A DNA stretch of 64,000 bases from Acidipila rosea. GTDB taxonomy: Bacteria > Acidobacteriota > Terriglobia > Terriglobales > Acidobacteriaceae. The translations under genes were made by a program, and so were the position numbers. The stretch lies in assembly GCF_004339725.1 (NCBI RefSeq), contig NZ_SMGK01000005.1, positions 275,717 to 339,716 of the forward strand, in the 5' to 3' direction. This document shows positions 34,080-42,234 of the stretch, piece by piece (the stretch's first letter is position 1; each line of letters begins with the position of its first letter). A model generated the notes under the pieces. That model was not told where the DNA came from. It worked only from the letters and a program-made list of their open reading frames with translations, and ran no database searches.

Positions 34080-34815
34080 CCAAGCGATCGCAACCAGTCC
34101 GGAGCACACTCCTTCCGTAGAGCACGCTCATCCTCCCTATCTGCGTCACCACTTTGAAACGGTGGAGCAGCAGCGTGAGGCGTCAAGCTTCGGTATGTGG
34201 CTTTTCCTGCTCACCGAAATCATGTTCTTCGGCGGTATGTTTGCGGCATACCTGATCTACCGCAACTGGTATTATCCGGCGTTCGTCGCGGGCAGCCACC
34301 AGTTGTCGATTGTTCTTGGCACGATCAATACGGCCGTGCTGATCGGCTCGAGCTTTACGATGGCGATGGCTGTTTACAGTGCGGAGACACGTAATCGGAA
34401 GGCGCTGATCACCTATCTGCTGTTGACCATCACTCTGGGACTCGTCTTCCTCGGCATCAAGAGCGATGAGTACCACGAGAAGTGGGAGAAGCACCACGTC
34501 CCGGGGCTCAACTTCAGTGTGCACGACTTCGTGAACGTGAACCCTGCGTATCCCGATGACAAACCGCTGCCGCTCGACATGGCCGAGAAGACCCAGGTTT
34601 ACTTCTCGCTTTACTTCGCCATGACGGGCATGCACGCACTGCACATGATCATCGGCATATCCATCCTCATCATCCTTGTTATTAAGGCCTATGGGGGTTC
34701 CTATACCGACGGGCATGTATCAACAATAGAGAACTTCGGGCTCTATTGGCACTTTGTCGATATTGTGTGGATATTCCTGTTTCCTTTGCTCTATCTCATC
34801 AGCAGGCACCAGTGA
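34072..34815 (+). CDS. coxC: Cytochrome c oxidase subunit III
   Basis: A 247-residue membrane subunit with five helices. It has the family blocks [23 protein letters not shown] (first helix), [22 protein letters not shown] and [23 protein letters not shown] long hydrophilic loop ([19 protein letters not shown]) sits between helices 3 and 4. The start is probably the TTG at 34072, with GAGGT about 8 nt upstream and overlapping the coxA stop. A TTG at 34039 in the same frame would lie deeper in coxA without a ribosome site. It stabilises the proton-pumping core of CoxA. Confidence 0.94.
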   Translation: MDSQAIATSPEHTPSVEHAHPPYLRHHFETVEQQREASSFGMWLFLLTEIMFFGGMFAAYLIYRNWYYPAFVAGSHQLSIVLGTINTAVLIGSSFTMAMAVYSAETRNRKALITYLLLTITLGLVFLGIKSDEYHEKWEKHHVPGLNFSVHDFVNVNPAYPDDKPLPLDMAEKTQVYFSLYFAMTGMHALHMIIGISILIILVIKAYGGSYTDGHVSTIENFGLYWHFVDIVWIFLFPLLYLISRHQ

Positions 34816-34846
34816 GCGCACGACGCGAGAGAGGACTTGATTAAGA

Positions 34847-35155
34847 ATGTCTGAACCAACTGCCAATCCGCACCACGTCGTCGGACCCAAGGTGTACCTC
34901 GCCATCGGTGGCACGCTTCTGCTGCTCACCGGGGCAACGACGGCGATCTCCTTTGTCGAGCTGGGCGTCTTCAATGCTGTTGTCGCACTTGCGATTGCAG
35001 TAATCAAGGCGATGCTGGTAGTGCTGTTCTTCATGCACATCCGGTACAGCTCAAAGCTTCTCAAATTGACGGTTGCCGCGGGATTTTTTACTTTCCTGGT
35101 GCTGATCTCGATGGTCATGACCGATTACATCAGCCGCGCGTGGGGCCTCTGGTAG
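34847..35155 (+). CDS. Cytochrome c oxidase subunit IV-like protein
   Basis: A 102-residue protein with three helices (about residues 13-33, 38-60 and 69-92). It matches the prokaryotic cytochrome c oxidase subunit IV family, with LAIAVIKAMLVVLFFMHIRYSSKLLKLTV as the characteristic stretch. It is the last gene of the respiratory operon, followed within 20 bp by a strong terminator. Its role is structural in the oxidase. Confidence 0.92.
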   Translation: MSEPTANPHHVVGPKVYLAIGGTLLLLTGATTAISFVELGVFNAVVALAIAVIKAMLVVLFFMHIRYSSKLLKLTVAAGFFTFLVLISMVMTDYISRAWGLW

Positions 35156-35174
35156 GCTGGCGGCCGTTGCATCA

Positions 35175-35201
35175 AAAGGGGCAGCCATCGGCTGCCCCTT
35201 T
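35175..35201 (+). terminator. Rho-independent terminator of the ACIII-oxidase operon
   Basis: Perfect 12-bp stem AAAGGGGCAGCC (35175-35186) and GGCTGCCCCTTT (35190-35201) with an ATC loop, 20 bp after the subunit IV stop. The right arm ends in a short T run. Confidence 0.85.
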
Positions 35202-35290
35202 CCATTGGGGACGCCCTTCGTTATAAGGCCACAATAACTTTTCCATCGGAACGCCATGACTGATGGTGGCCAAGTAACATCAGTTTGACC

Positions 35291-36712
35291 ATGAGTTCCA
35301 CGCAGACACCTCCCTCCCTCGAAGCCCTTGCCGACAACCCTCGTGTCACCGTTCGACGCGCCGGAGCGCCGCTGAAGGACGGCAAATGTGTTGTTTACTG
35401 GATGCAGCGTGCTGAGCGCGGGCGCGATAACCCTGCAGTCGATCTAGCGATTGAGCTTGGCAACGCGCTAGGGCTGCCGGTGGTGGCATTCTTTTCGGCC
35501 ATATCAAACTTTCCCCATGCGAACCTGCGGCACTATGCCTTCCTCAATGAGGGGCTGCCGGATATAGAAGAAGACCTGGCCGGACGCAATATAAGTTTTG
35601 TTGTCCGCCGCCCTCCGCTGAATTCGCTGGAGAAGTTTCTCAACGAGGTAGGCGCAGCGATGGTGATTGGAGACGAGAACCCGTGCCGCGAACCAGAACG
35701 CTGGCGCAAGGTGCTTGCGCATCGGCTGCAGCTTCCTTACTGGACGGTCGATGCGGACCTGGTTGTGCCCTCCAACTTCTTTCCCAAGCACCAGTATGCG
35801 CTGCACATCATGAAGCCTAAGCTCTATGCGGAGATGCAGAAGTATCTCGTGCCCTTTGCGAACCACCGGGCTCTGCATGAGTGGAAGCGGCCGGCAAACT
35901 TCGAGTCCTTCGATGTCCGCGAGGATGTCACCCACGGCTGGCGCAACTTCGATCGCAGCGTGGAGCCGGTCGAAAGCTTCAAGGGCGGTACGCATGCTGC
36001 GATGGAGCGGCTGAAGGACTTTGTCACGTCCGATCTCGCCCGCTACGATACTCAGCGAAATCATCCCGAATCCGCAGGCACGAGCAGGCTGTCGCCGTAC
36101 CTGCACTTCGGGCATATCAGCCCGGTCACGATTGTGCTGGCGGCGGATGAAGCCGTAAAGGCAGGGCATGCGACCCATGCGGCGCGGGATGTTTTTGTCA
36201 GCGAGCTGGTGGGCTGGCGGGAGCTCTCAGTCAACTTTGTGAAGTACGTGCCGAATTACGACACGATCGAGGGGGCGCCGGACTGGGCGCAAAAGACCCT
36301 GCGGGAACATGCGAGAGACAAGCGCGATCCCCTTTATACGCTGGAACAGCTGGAGCGCGGGGAGACGTACGATGAGATGTGGAACGCAGCGCAGCTGCAG
36401 ATGACGAAGTACGGCTGGATGCACAACTACCTGCGGATGTACTGGGCGAAAAAGATACTGGAGTGGTCGCCGAATCCGGCGACAGGCTATGAATGGGCCG
36501 TGACGATGAACGACAAGTACTTCCTCGACGGCCGCGACCCGAACGGCTATGCGGGCGTCGCCTGGGCAATGGCAGGAGTGCATGACCGTCCATGGTTCGA
36601 GCGGCCCATCTTCGGGACGATTCGTTATATGTCGGGCGCATCGACGGGTAAGAAATTCAATTCGAAACGGTATATTGCAAATGTGAAGGATGGACGCTGG
36701 GCCGGAGATTGA
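35291..36712 (+). CDS. Class II CPD photolyase
   Basis: Repairs UV-induced cyclobutane pyrimidine dimers using blue light and FAD. The 473-residue protein has the class II hallmarks: VYWMQRAERGRDNPAVDLAIELGNALGLPV at the N-terminus, SRLSPYLHFGHISPV, and the C-terminal WNAAQLQMTKYGWMHNYLRMYWAKKILEW...MNDKYFLDGRDPNGYAGVAWAMAGVHDRPW. ATG 35291 is chosen over a TTG two codons earlier. The gene heads a closely spaced run: a DUF4337 protein, a phosphodiesterase and a sugar kinase. No functional link among these is evident. Confidence 0.95.
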   Translation: MSSTQTPPSLEALADNPRVTVRRAGAPLKDGKCVVYWMQRAERGRDNPAVDLAIELGNALGLPVVAFFSAISNFPHANLRHYAFLNEGLPDIEEDLAGRNISFVVRRPPLNSLEKFLNEVGAAMVIGDENPCREPERWRKVLAHRLQLPYWTVDADLVVPSNFFPKHQYALHIMKPKLYAEMQKYLVPFANHRALHEWKRPANFESFDVREDVTHGWRNFDRSVEPVESFKGGTHAAMERLKDFVTSDLARYDTQRNHPESAGTSRLSPYLHFGHISPVTIVLAADEAVKAGHATHAARDVFVSELVGWRELSVNFVKYVPNYDTIEGAPDWAQKTLREHARDKRDPLYTLEQLERGETYDEMWNAAQLQMTKYGWMHNYLRMYWAKKILEWSPNPATGYEWAVTMNDKYFLDGRDPNGYAGVAWAMAGVHDRPWFERPIFGTIRYMSGASTGKKFNSKRYIANVKDGRWAGD

Positions 36713-36746
36713 GCGGCTGAACGAGCGTTGTGTGTCCTTGCGCAGA

Positions 36747-37301
36747 ATGGAGAACATGGAACCGAACGAAGCACAGGAGTTGCAGGAGACGCATGAGCAG
36801 GCCAATGAGCACCCGACGCTGAAGCCCGTGAGCTTCACGATGAGCGTGCTGGCCGTCCTTGTTGCGATCACGACGGTCTTGGGCCATCGCATGCATACGG
36901 AAGCGGTACTCGAACAGGCCAGAGCGAGTGACCAGTGGAACCTCTACCAGGCGAAGAAGATCCGGCAGGCCGATACCTCGCTGGCAGTCGATTATCTGTC
37001 GGCTCTGTCGCTGCGGGACATGGCAGGGGCTCAGAAGATGGTGGAGGGCTATAAGGCTCACCTGAAAAAGTGGGCGGGCGATCTGGAGCAGGAGCAGCAA
37101 CAGGCGCGGGAGTACGAACACGGCGTGCGCAGGGCAGAGCGTCGGGCGAGCCGATTTGATCTTGGTGAAGCGCTGCTGGAGATAGGGCTGGTGGTTACGT
37201 CGATTACGCTGCTCACCCGGCAGCGGGCGTACTGGTTTCTGGGCATGGGCTTCGGCGCGGTGGGACTGGTGGTCGCGTTTACCGGATATCTGGTGCGTTG
37301 A
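36747..37301 (+). CDS. DUF4337 family membrane protein
   Basis: A protein of about 184 residues. One N-terminal helix (SFTMSVLAVLVAITTVLGH) precedes a long charged, coiled-coil-like middle (EAVLEQARASDQWNLYQAKKIRQAD...KKWAGDLEQEQQQAREYEHGVRRAERRASRF), and two C-terminal helices follow (LEIGLVVTSITLLT and WFLGMGFGAVGLVVAFTGYL). This layout matches DUF4337, whose function is unknown. The start is uncertain: ATGs at 36690 (overlapping the photolyase gene), 36747 and 36756 are all in frame and none has a well-spaced ribosome site. Confidence 0.85.
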   Translation: MENMEPNEAQELQETHEQANEHPTLKPVSFTMSVLAVLVAITTVLGHRMHTEAVLEQARASDQWNLYQAKKIRQADTSLAVDYLSALSLRDMAGAQKMVEGYKAHLKKWAGDLEQEQQQAREYEHGVRRAERRASRFDLGEALLEIGLVVTSITLLTRQRAYWFLGMGFGAVGLVVAFTGYLVR

Positions 37302-37327
37302 AGTAATCTGGTTGTTTGAGACACGGC

Positions 37328-38611
37328 ATGCCCAAGTTCACGATGCGGTTGCTGCTGGCGCTGGCGCTCTGTTGCCCGGCGCTCGCGACCGTCCGCGGGC
37401 AGACGGCTGCGCCGGTCCTCACGGCAAATAATCCTGCAAATACCCCGGCGCAGCAGCAGAAGCACTACGTGGTGCTGGTTTCGCTGGACGGCTTTCGCTA
37501 CGATTACGCGAGGAAATATGGAGCCGGCCACCTGCTGTCGATGGCAGCCCATGGGGCGAGCGCGCCGGAGGGCATGATCCCGTCTTACCCGTCGCTTACC
37601 TTTCCTAACCACTACACGCTGGTGACGGGGCTTTATCCGGAACACCATGGGATCGTGGCGATGAGCTTCTACGACCCGGCGCGCAAGGAGCGGTACGCCT
37701 ACAACGATCCGAAGACGAACAGTGACGGCAGCTGGTATGGCGGGACGCCGTTGTGGGTGCTGGCGGAGCAGCAGGGGATGCGTTCGGCGTGCTTCTTCTG
37801 GCCGGGCTCCGAGGCAGCTATCCAGGGAGTACGGCCGAGTTATTATCTGCATTTCGACGATAAGTTTCCGGAAGAGCAACGCATCGACCAGGTTGTCGAA
37901 TGGCTCAGGCTGCCCCCGGAGCAGCGCCCGCATTTCATTACGCTCTACTACTCGAATGTCGATCACGCCGGGCACGAATTTGGGCCGGATGCGCCGCAGA
38001 CAGCCGCAGCGGTGAAGCGTGTTGATGGGCTTGTGGGCAGGCTTGAGATGCGGCTGGCTGCACTGCATCTGCCGGTCGATCTGATTGTGGTCAGCGACCA
38101 CGGCATGATACGCGAACAGGGCCCCTGGATCGATCTGGACACGCATGCCGACCTCGCGTCTTTCGTAACCGCGGGTTCGCTGCTCTATGGGGATTCCGAG
38201 GCTGCCACAGAGCGGGCTTACCAGCAGTTGAAGATTGCCGACGGCAGCTACCGGGTCTATCGCAGAGAGCATGTGCCGGCGTGGCTGCACTACGATACGA
38301 ATCCTCGCTCCGGCGACCCGATTGTGGTGCCGACCGGGCCATATGCCATTCGCGCGAAGGCTCCTGCGGCGGGCAGAGAAGATCGCGCGCCGAACACGGG
38401 CGGCCATGGGTACGACCCTCGCGAGATGCCGGAAATGAAGGCGATCTTCTATGCTGAAGGTCCGGACATCGGACGAGGGGTGACGGTGAAGCCCTTCGAA
38501 AATGTGAACCTCTATCCGCTGATTGCGAGGATCCTTCAGTTGCAGGCGCCGCCGGTGGATGGCAGTATCAATGTTCTGTCGGGCGTGCTCGCCCCGCAGC
38601 CAAAGGAGTAG
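37328..38611 (+). CDS. Secreted ectonucleotide pyrophosphatase/phosphodiesterase-like enzyme
   Basis: Alkaline-phosphatase superfamily hydrolase (type I phosphodiesterase/NPP family), 427 residues with signal peptide RLLLALALCCPALATVRGQ. Metal and catalytic residues are visible: Asp in LVSLDGFRYDY, nucleophile Thr in SYPSLTFPNHYTLVTG, Asp/His in YYSNVDHAGHEFGPD, Asp-His in VVSDHGM, and the late His in NTGGHGYDPREMPEMKAIF. It cleaves nucleotide-type phosphodiesters or pyrophosphates in the periplasm; the exact substrate is unknown. ATG 37328 is chosen over an upstream TTG. Only 4 bp separate it from the sugar-kinase gene. Confidence 0.92.
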   Translation: MPKFTMRLLLALALCCPALATVRGQTAAPVLTANNPANTPAQQQKHYVVLVSLDGFRYDYARKYGAGHLLSMAAHGASAPEGMIPSYPSLTFPNHYTLVTGLYPEHHGIVAMSFYDPARKERYAYNDPKTNSDGSWYGGTPLWVLAEQQGMRSACFFWPGSEAAIQGVRPSYYLHFDDKFPEEQRIDQVVEWLRLPPEQRPHFITLYYSNVDHAGHEFGPDAPQTAAAVKRVDGLVGRLEMRLAALHLPVDLIVVSDHGMIREQGPWIDLDTHADLASFVTAGSLLYGDSEAATERAYQQLKIADGSYRVYRREHVPAWLHYDTNPRSGDPIVVPTGPYAIRAKAPAAGREDRAPNTGGHGYDPREMPEMKAIFYAEGPDIGRGVTVKPFENVNLYPLIARILQLQAPPVDGSINVLSGVLAPQPKE

Positions 38612-38615
38612 CAGA

Positions 38616-39560
38616 GTGGCATTGTTTCTTGGCTTCGACGCCGGAGGCACCAAGACCGAGTGTGCGCTGGCCAATGATGGTCATATTGTGGCGAGAGCGC
38701 GTGGCGGCAGTATCAAGCCGTTGCGCGTCAGCGAGGAGCAGGCCCAGGAGAACATGCGGCTGCTGCTCGGCGAGATCCAGCGGAAGAGCGGCGCGGAGCT
38801 TCGCGAGGTAGCCGCCTCCTGCATTGGAACCGCAGGAGTGCGCCTGCCCCAGACACAGGCCTGGATGAAGAAGATCCTTTCGCAGTACGCCGGAGGGGAG
38901 ATCGTCGTCTGCGGCGATGAGGTGATTGCGCTGGACGCGGTTTTTCCGGGAGCGGCCGGAGTGCTGGTGATGGCCGGAACGGGATCGAATATCCTGGCTC
39001 GCGCGACAGATGGCAGCACTTTCAACGTGGGTGGCTGGGGCCCTGCGCTGGGCGATGAAGGCTCGGGCTACTGGATCGGGCATCAGGCGCTGCGGCTGGC
39101 CTTTCGAGCGTATGACTTCGATCAGCCGTCGATGCTGCTGGAGCGGGCGCGCGAGTTCTGGAAAGCGACTACGCTCGGCGACGTGGTGAACATAGCCAAT
39201 CAGACCCCGTCCCCGGATTTCTCACAGCTTGCGCCGCTGGTGGTGGAATGCGCGGAGGCCGGCGATGCAGTCTCCCGCGAGATACTGGAGCTTGGCGGCC
39301 GCGTGCTGGGTGAGTGCGCCTCGCATGCCTTTCGCAAGCTGCGACGGCTGGAGCCGGATGCAGCGATGCCCGGCATCGCCTTTACCGGGGGCATTCTCAG
39401 CGGCGTCACCTTTGTGCGCGAGAGCATGATGGCGGAGATTCGCCGCGAGCTTCCGAACGCGGTGGTGCATGGCGAAGCGGCAGACCCGATTGCAGGGGCG
39501 CTATGGCGCGCCCGGCAGGCGTTTACGCAGCCACAGGCCGCCCACGCAGCAGCGTTGTAA
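38616..39560 (+). CDS. BadF/BadG-type N-acetylglucosamine kinase-like protein
   Basis: A 314-residue ASKHA-fold kinase. It shows phosphate-1 FLGFDAGGTKTECALA, the adenosine-side MAGTGSNILAR, and GGWGPALGDEGSGYWIGHQALR, the block typical of GlcNAc kinases of this family; FTGGILSG follows near the end. The start is the GTG at 38616 with AAGGAG 8 nt upstream. It lies 4 bp after the phosphodiesterase gene and converges with nagA, overlapping it by 38 bp. Kinase plus deacetylase would feed GlcNAc into GlcNAc-6-P and then GlcN-6-P. Anhydro-muramate or glucosamine kinase activity is an alternative. Confidence 0.88.
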   Translation: MALFLGFDAGGTKTECALANDGHIVARARGGSIKPLRVSEEQAQENMRLLLGEIQRKSGAELREVAASCIGTAGVRLPQTQAWMKKILSQYAGGEIVVCGDEVIALDAVFPGAAGVLVMAGTGSNILARATDGSTFNVGGWGPALGDEGSGYWIGHQALRLAFRAYDFDQPSMLLERAREFWKATTLGDVVNIANQTPSPDFSQLAPLVVECAEAGDAVSREILELGGRVLGECASHAFRKLRRLEPDAAMPGIAFTGGILSGVTFVRESMMAEIRRELPNAVVHGEAADPIAGALWRARQAFTQPQAAHAAAL

Positions 39561-40677
39561 TCACCTCGCCGGAAGGGGAGAGCACTGCGATATCGGCGAT
39601 GCGCCCCGGGGCCAGCGATCCCACCTGGCCCTCAAAACCCGTCATGCGCGCAGGGTTGCGGCTGGCCAGCAGCAACGCGGTCTCAAGGGGCGCGCCGGTG
39701 AAGGCAGTAAAGTTGCGGACGGCGCGGTCGAGCGTCAGGGTGCTACCAGCCAGGGTGTCTTCGCCGATGATGCAGCGGCCGTTGACGACGCGCACCTCAA
39801 GTTCGCCCAGTTTGTAGCTGCCGTCGGGCATGCCGGTTGCGGACATGGCGTCGGTGACGAGGATGCCCCGGTCGGCGCTCTTGGCTCGCAGAAAGAGCTT
39901 CACCATAGCGGGGTCGACGTGCAGACCGTCGCAGATGATCTCAGCGAAAAGATTATCCTCAGTGAGCGCCACACCCAGAATGCCCGGGTCGCGCTGATCG
40001 AGTTTGCGCATGGCGTTAAAGGTGTGGGTGGCGGAAGCCGCGCCGAGCTTGACGCCGCGTCGGGCGGCGGCGGTATCTGCGTCGCTGTGGCCGAGGCTTA
40101 CGCGCACGCCAACAGCAACGGCGCGGCTGATAACCTCCTCTGCGCCGGGCAGCTCCGGGGCAATTGTCATCAGACGAAGCGTCCCGTTGGAAGCCTGCCA
40201 CATCCGGTCAAAAAGAGCGGCGGTGGGGGTGAGCAGATCGGCGGTGGCATGGGCCCCGCGCCGGGCGTGCGACAGGAACGGACCCTCAAGATGAATACCG
40301 AGGGGCTTCGCTCCGGGAATATCCTGCTGCATGAGCTTCGCGAGCCCTTCAAGCGAATGCAGCAGCTTGTCGAGTGGCGCAGAGACGGTGGTCGCCAGAT
40401 AGGCGCCTACCCCGCGCTGCGCAAGGAACCTGCCAATCACGGTGAGGGCATCCTCGCTGGCATCCATCACATCGCGGCCCGCGCTGCCGTGGATATGCAC
40501 GTCAAAGAACGCAGGCGCCAGGGTTGCGCCGGGGAAGTCGAGGCGCTCGCCCGGCGGCAGCTCCGCTGCCTGCTGCGACTCTATGCTGAGGATGACGCCG
40601 TCTTCCAGGATGACAACGGGACGCGCCAGCGTTTCGGTTTCAGTGCAAAGCTTTTCCGCGGTGAGGATGGTTCGCAT
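39523..40677 (-). CDS. nagA: N-acetylglucosamine-6-phosphate deacetylase
   Basis: Deacetylates GlcNAc-6-P to GlcN-6-P in amino-sugar and cell-wall recycling. The 384-residue protein is an amidohydrolase-fold enzyme with FFDVHIHGSAGRDVMDA, the metal Glu in LGIHLEGPFLSHARRGAH, ATHTFNAMRKLDQR and the catalytic Asp in LVTDAMSATGMPDG. I start it at the ATG at 40677 (MRTILTAEKL). The open frame continues upstream to 40797, but that part overlaps the divergent nfo gene and lacks resemblance. No nagB gene is in the window. Confidence 0.95.
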   Translation of the reverse strand: MRTILTAEKLCTETETLARPVVILEDGVILSIESQQAAELPPGERLDFPGATLAPAFFDVHIHGSAGRDVMDASEDALTVIGRFLAQRGVGAYLATTVSAPLDKLLHSLEGLAKLMQQDIPGAKPLGIHLEGPFLSHARRGAHATADLLTPTAALFDRMWQASNGTLRLMTIAPELPGAEEVISRAVAVGVRVSLGHSDADTAAARRGVKLGAASATHTFNAMRKLDQRDPGILGVALTEDNLFAEIICDGLHVDPAMVKLFLRAKSADRGILVTDAMSATGMPDGSYKLGELEVRVVNGRCIIGEDTLAGSTLTLDRAVRNFTAFTGAPLETALLLASRNPARMTGFEGQVGSLAPGRIADIAVLSPSGEVITTLLRGRPVAA

Positions 40678-40687
40678 AGCCGGTCTA

Positions 40688-40697
40688 ATTGTATAGT
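40688..40697. promoter_or_regulatory. Overlapping divergent -10-like elements between nagA and nfo
   Basis: Only 29 bp separate the two chosen starts. On the minus strand TACAAT (40693-40688) lies about 11 nt before the nagA ATG. On the plus strand TATAGT (40692-40697) lies 9 nt before the nfo GTG. Both spacings would give leaderless or nearly leaderless mRNAs. The -35 regions are weak by eye. Confidence 0.35.
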
Positions 40698-40706
40698 CAG
40701 GTTTTA

Positions 40707-41567
40707 GTGAAAGCGAAACGTATAGGGGTTCATCTCTCGACCTCCGGCGGGGTTTACCGCGCCGCAGAACGCGCGCAGGCAATCGGCGCAAATACATTCC
40801 AGATATTTTCCTCCAGCCCGCGCATGTGGCGTTCCGCGCCCGTCGATCCAGCCCACTGCGAGAAGATGCGCCAGCTGCGGGAGGAGTACGGCATTGCGCC
40901 GCTGGTTATCCACACGAGCTACCTGGTCAATCTCTGCAGCCAGTCGGAGGAGGTTCGCGCGAAGTCCATCGACGCCTTTCGTGGCGAGGTTGAGCGCGCA
41001 CTGGCCCTGGGCGCGGAGTACCTGGTGCTGCATCCGGGCTCGTGGCGCGGGCTCACGCGGGAGCAGGGGCTATCGCTGGCGGCGGCGTCCATTGCGAGCG
41101 CGGTGGAGGGCATCAAGCTCGACAGCTGCGACTTCCGGATACTCATTGAGAACACGGCAGGCGCAGAGTTTTCGCTGGGCGGCAGCTTTGATCAGGTCGC
41201 TGAGCTGATCGAGCGTCTGACGCCGGTTGCGCCCGTCGGCGCATGCCTCGACACCTGCCATACCCATGTCGCGGGCTACGACATTGTCAGTGAGGCGGGC
41301 TATGAGGAGACGATCCGCCAGATCGAGGCGACGATCGGAGCGGCGAACGTCCACGTCTGGCACATGAACGATGCCAAGGCGGCGCGAGGGTCCAGGCTCG
41401 ACCGCCACGAGAACATCGGCGAGGGAACCATCGGGGCGCAGCCCTTCGCGAGGCTGCTCCATGACGTTCGCTTCGCACACAGCGCGTTCATCGCCGAAAC
41501 GCCGGTCGACGAGCCCAACGATGACGCGCGGAATGTGCAGGCGCTTGTCGCCCTGGCAGCCGGCTAG
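40707..41567 (+). CDS. nfo: Endonuclease IV (AP endonuclease)
   Basis: Zinc-dependent AP endonuclease of base-excision repair. The 286-residue TIM barrel begins RIGVHLSTSGGVYRAAERAQAIGANTFQIF. Metal-ligand blocks are visible: VIHTSYLVNLCS, LVLHPGSWRG, ILIENTAG, CLDTCHTHVAGYD, VHVWHMNDAKAARGSRLDRHENIGEG and FIAETPVDEP. The start is taken as the GTG at 40707; a TTG at 40689 is the only other in-frame option before a stop. It ends by overlapping a convergent secreted-protein gene by 4 bp. Confidence 0.95.
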   Translation: MKAKRIGVHLSTSGGVYRAAERAQAIGANTFQIFSSSPRMWRSAPVDPAHCEKMRQLREEYGIAPLVIHTSYLVNLCSQSEEVRAKSIDAFRGEVERALALGAEYLVLHPGSWRGLTREQGLSLAAASIASAVEGIKLDSCDFRILIENTAGAEFSLGGSFDQVAELIERLTPVAPVGACLDTCHTHVAGYDIVSEAGYEETIRQIEATIGAANVHVWHMNDAKAARGSRLDRHENIGEGTIGAQPFARLLHDVRFAHSAFIAETPVDEPNDDARNVQALVALAAG

Positions 41568-42100
41568 AAGAGGTGGATGACCAGGCCGGTGCTGATGGTG
41601 GTGGAGGTAACGGTTCGGCCGGTGTAAACCTTGCCGTAGGCCAGCTCAACCACACGCCAATCCGTATGCGGCAGGATGTGGTGATCGAGGCCGGCGTCGA
41701 GCTGCCACGCCAGTCCCCAGCCTGATGCAATGCCATTGCCGGTGGGCGTAGGCACCTGGTAGCCCGCATGTCCTAGGCCGCCGAGGCCCTCTCCATAGAG
41801 TGTGAAGCGCGGCAGATGGGCTGAGATGCGCGGACCGAGCAGCCCCTCATAGACGTGAATGGCTGAACCCTCGCGGAGAATAGAGCCGCGCGCCGTCAGG
41901 CCGAGGTGGCGGCTGGTCTGCATGTAGGCGCCCGCTGTCGGACCGTAGACGAAGCCTGATCCCTGGCCGGGACGCGAAGCGCTGAATTCTCCGAACACGG
42001 AGAGGTTATGCCTTGATCCTGCCGAACGCGGTTGCGCTCCGGCTTGAGGCAGCCAACAAAGGGGAAGAAAAAGTACAACCAGCAATACCAAAGATTTCAT
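41564..42100 (-). CDS. Secreted beta-barrel-like hypothetical protein
   Basis: A 178-residue protein with a clear signal peptide (KSLVLLVVLFLPLCWLPQAGAQ). After cleavage it alternates short beta-like segments rich in Gly and aromatics (NLSVFGEFSASRPG, TAGAYMQTSRHLGLTARGSI, FTLYGEGLGGLGHAGY, GWGLAWQLDAGLDHHIL). It ends in a hydrophobic strand with terminal Phe (STTISTGLVIHLF), as in small outer-membrane barrels. No family was recognised with confidence. It overlaps nfo by 4 bp convergently. Confidence 0.8.
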   Translation of the reverse strand: MKSLVLLVVLFLPLCWLPQAGAQPRSAGSRHNLSVFGEFSASRPGQGSGFVYGPTAGAYMQTSRHLGLTARGSILREGSAIHVYEGLLGPRISAHLPRFTLYGEGLGGLGHAGYQVPTPTGNGIASGWGLAWQLDAGLDHHILPHTDWRVVELAYGKVYTGRTVTSTTISTGLVIHLF

Positions 42101-42234
42101 TCCATCTCGCTTTTATGTGAAGAAGTTTTGCGTTGTTGTGAGTTGTGTTGCTGCAAGGCCGGGAGCAGGTTGCGTGCCGATGCGTACTTCGCGCTTTCAT
42201 GCGCATGTACAATTGGCTGGCAGACTGCTTCCTC

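Noticed and set aside
37058..38674. 538-codon minus-strand open frame over the phosphodiesterase gene
   Set aside because: Antisense to a gene with catalytic motifs in place; the product is Arg-rich without domains.
39469..40707. 412-codon plus-strand open frame opposite nagA
   Set aside because: Antisense to nagA, which has its metal-site motifs; no resemblance to any family.
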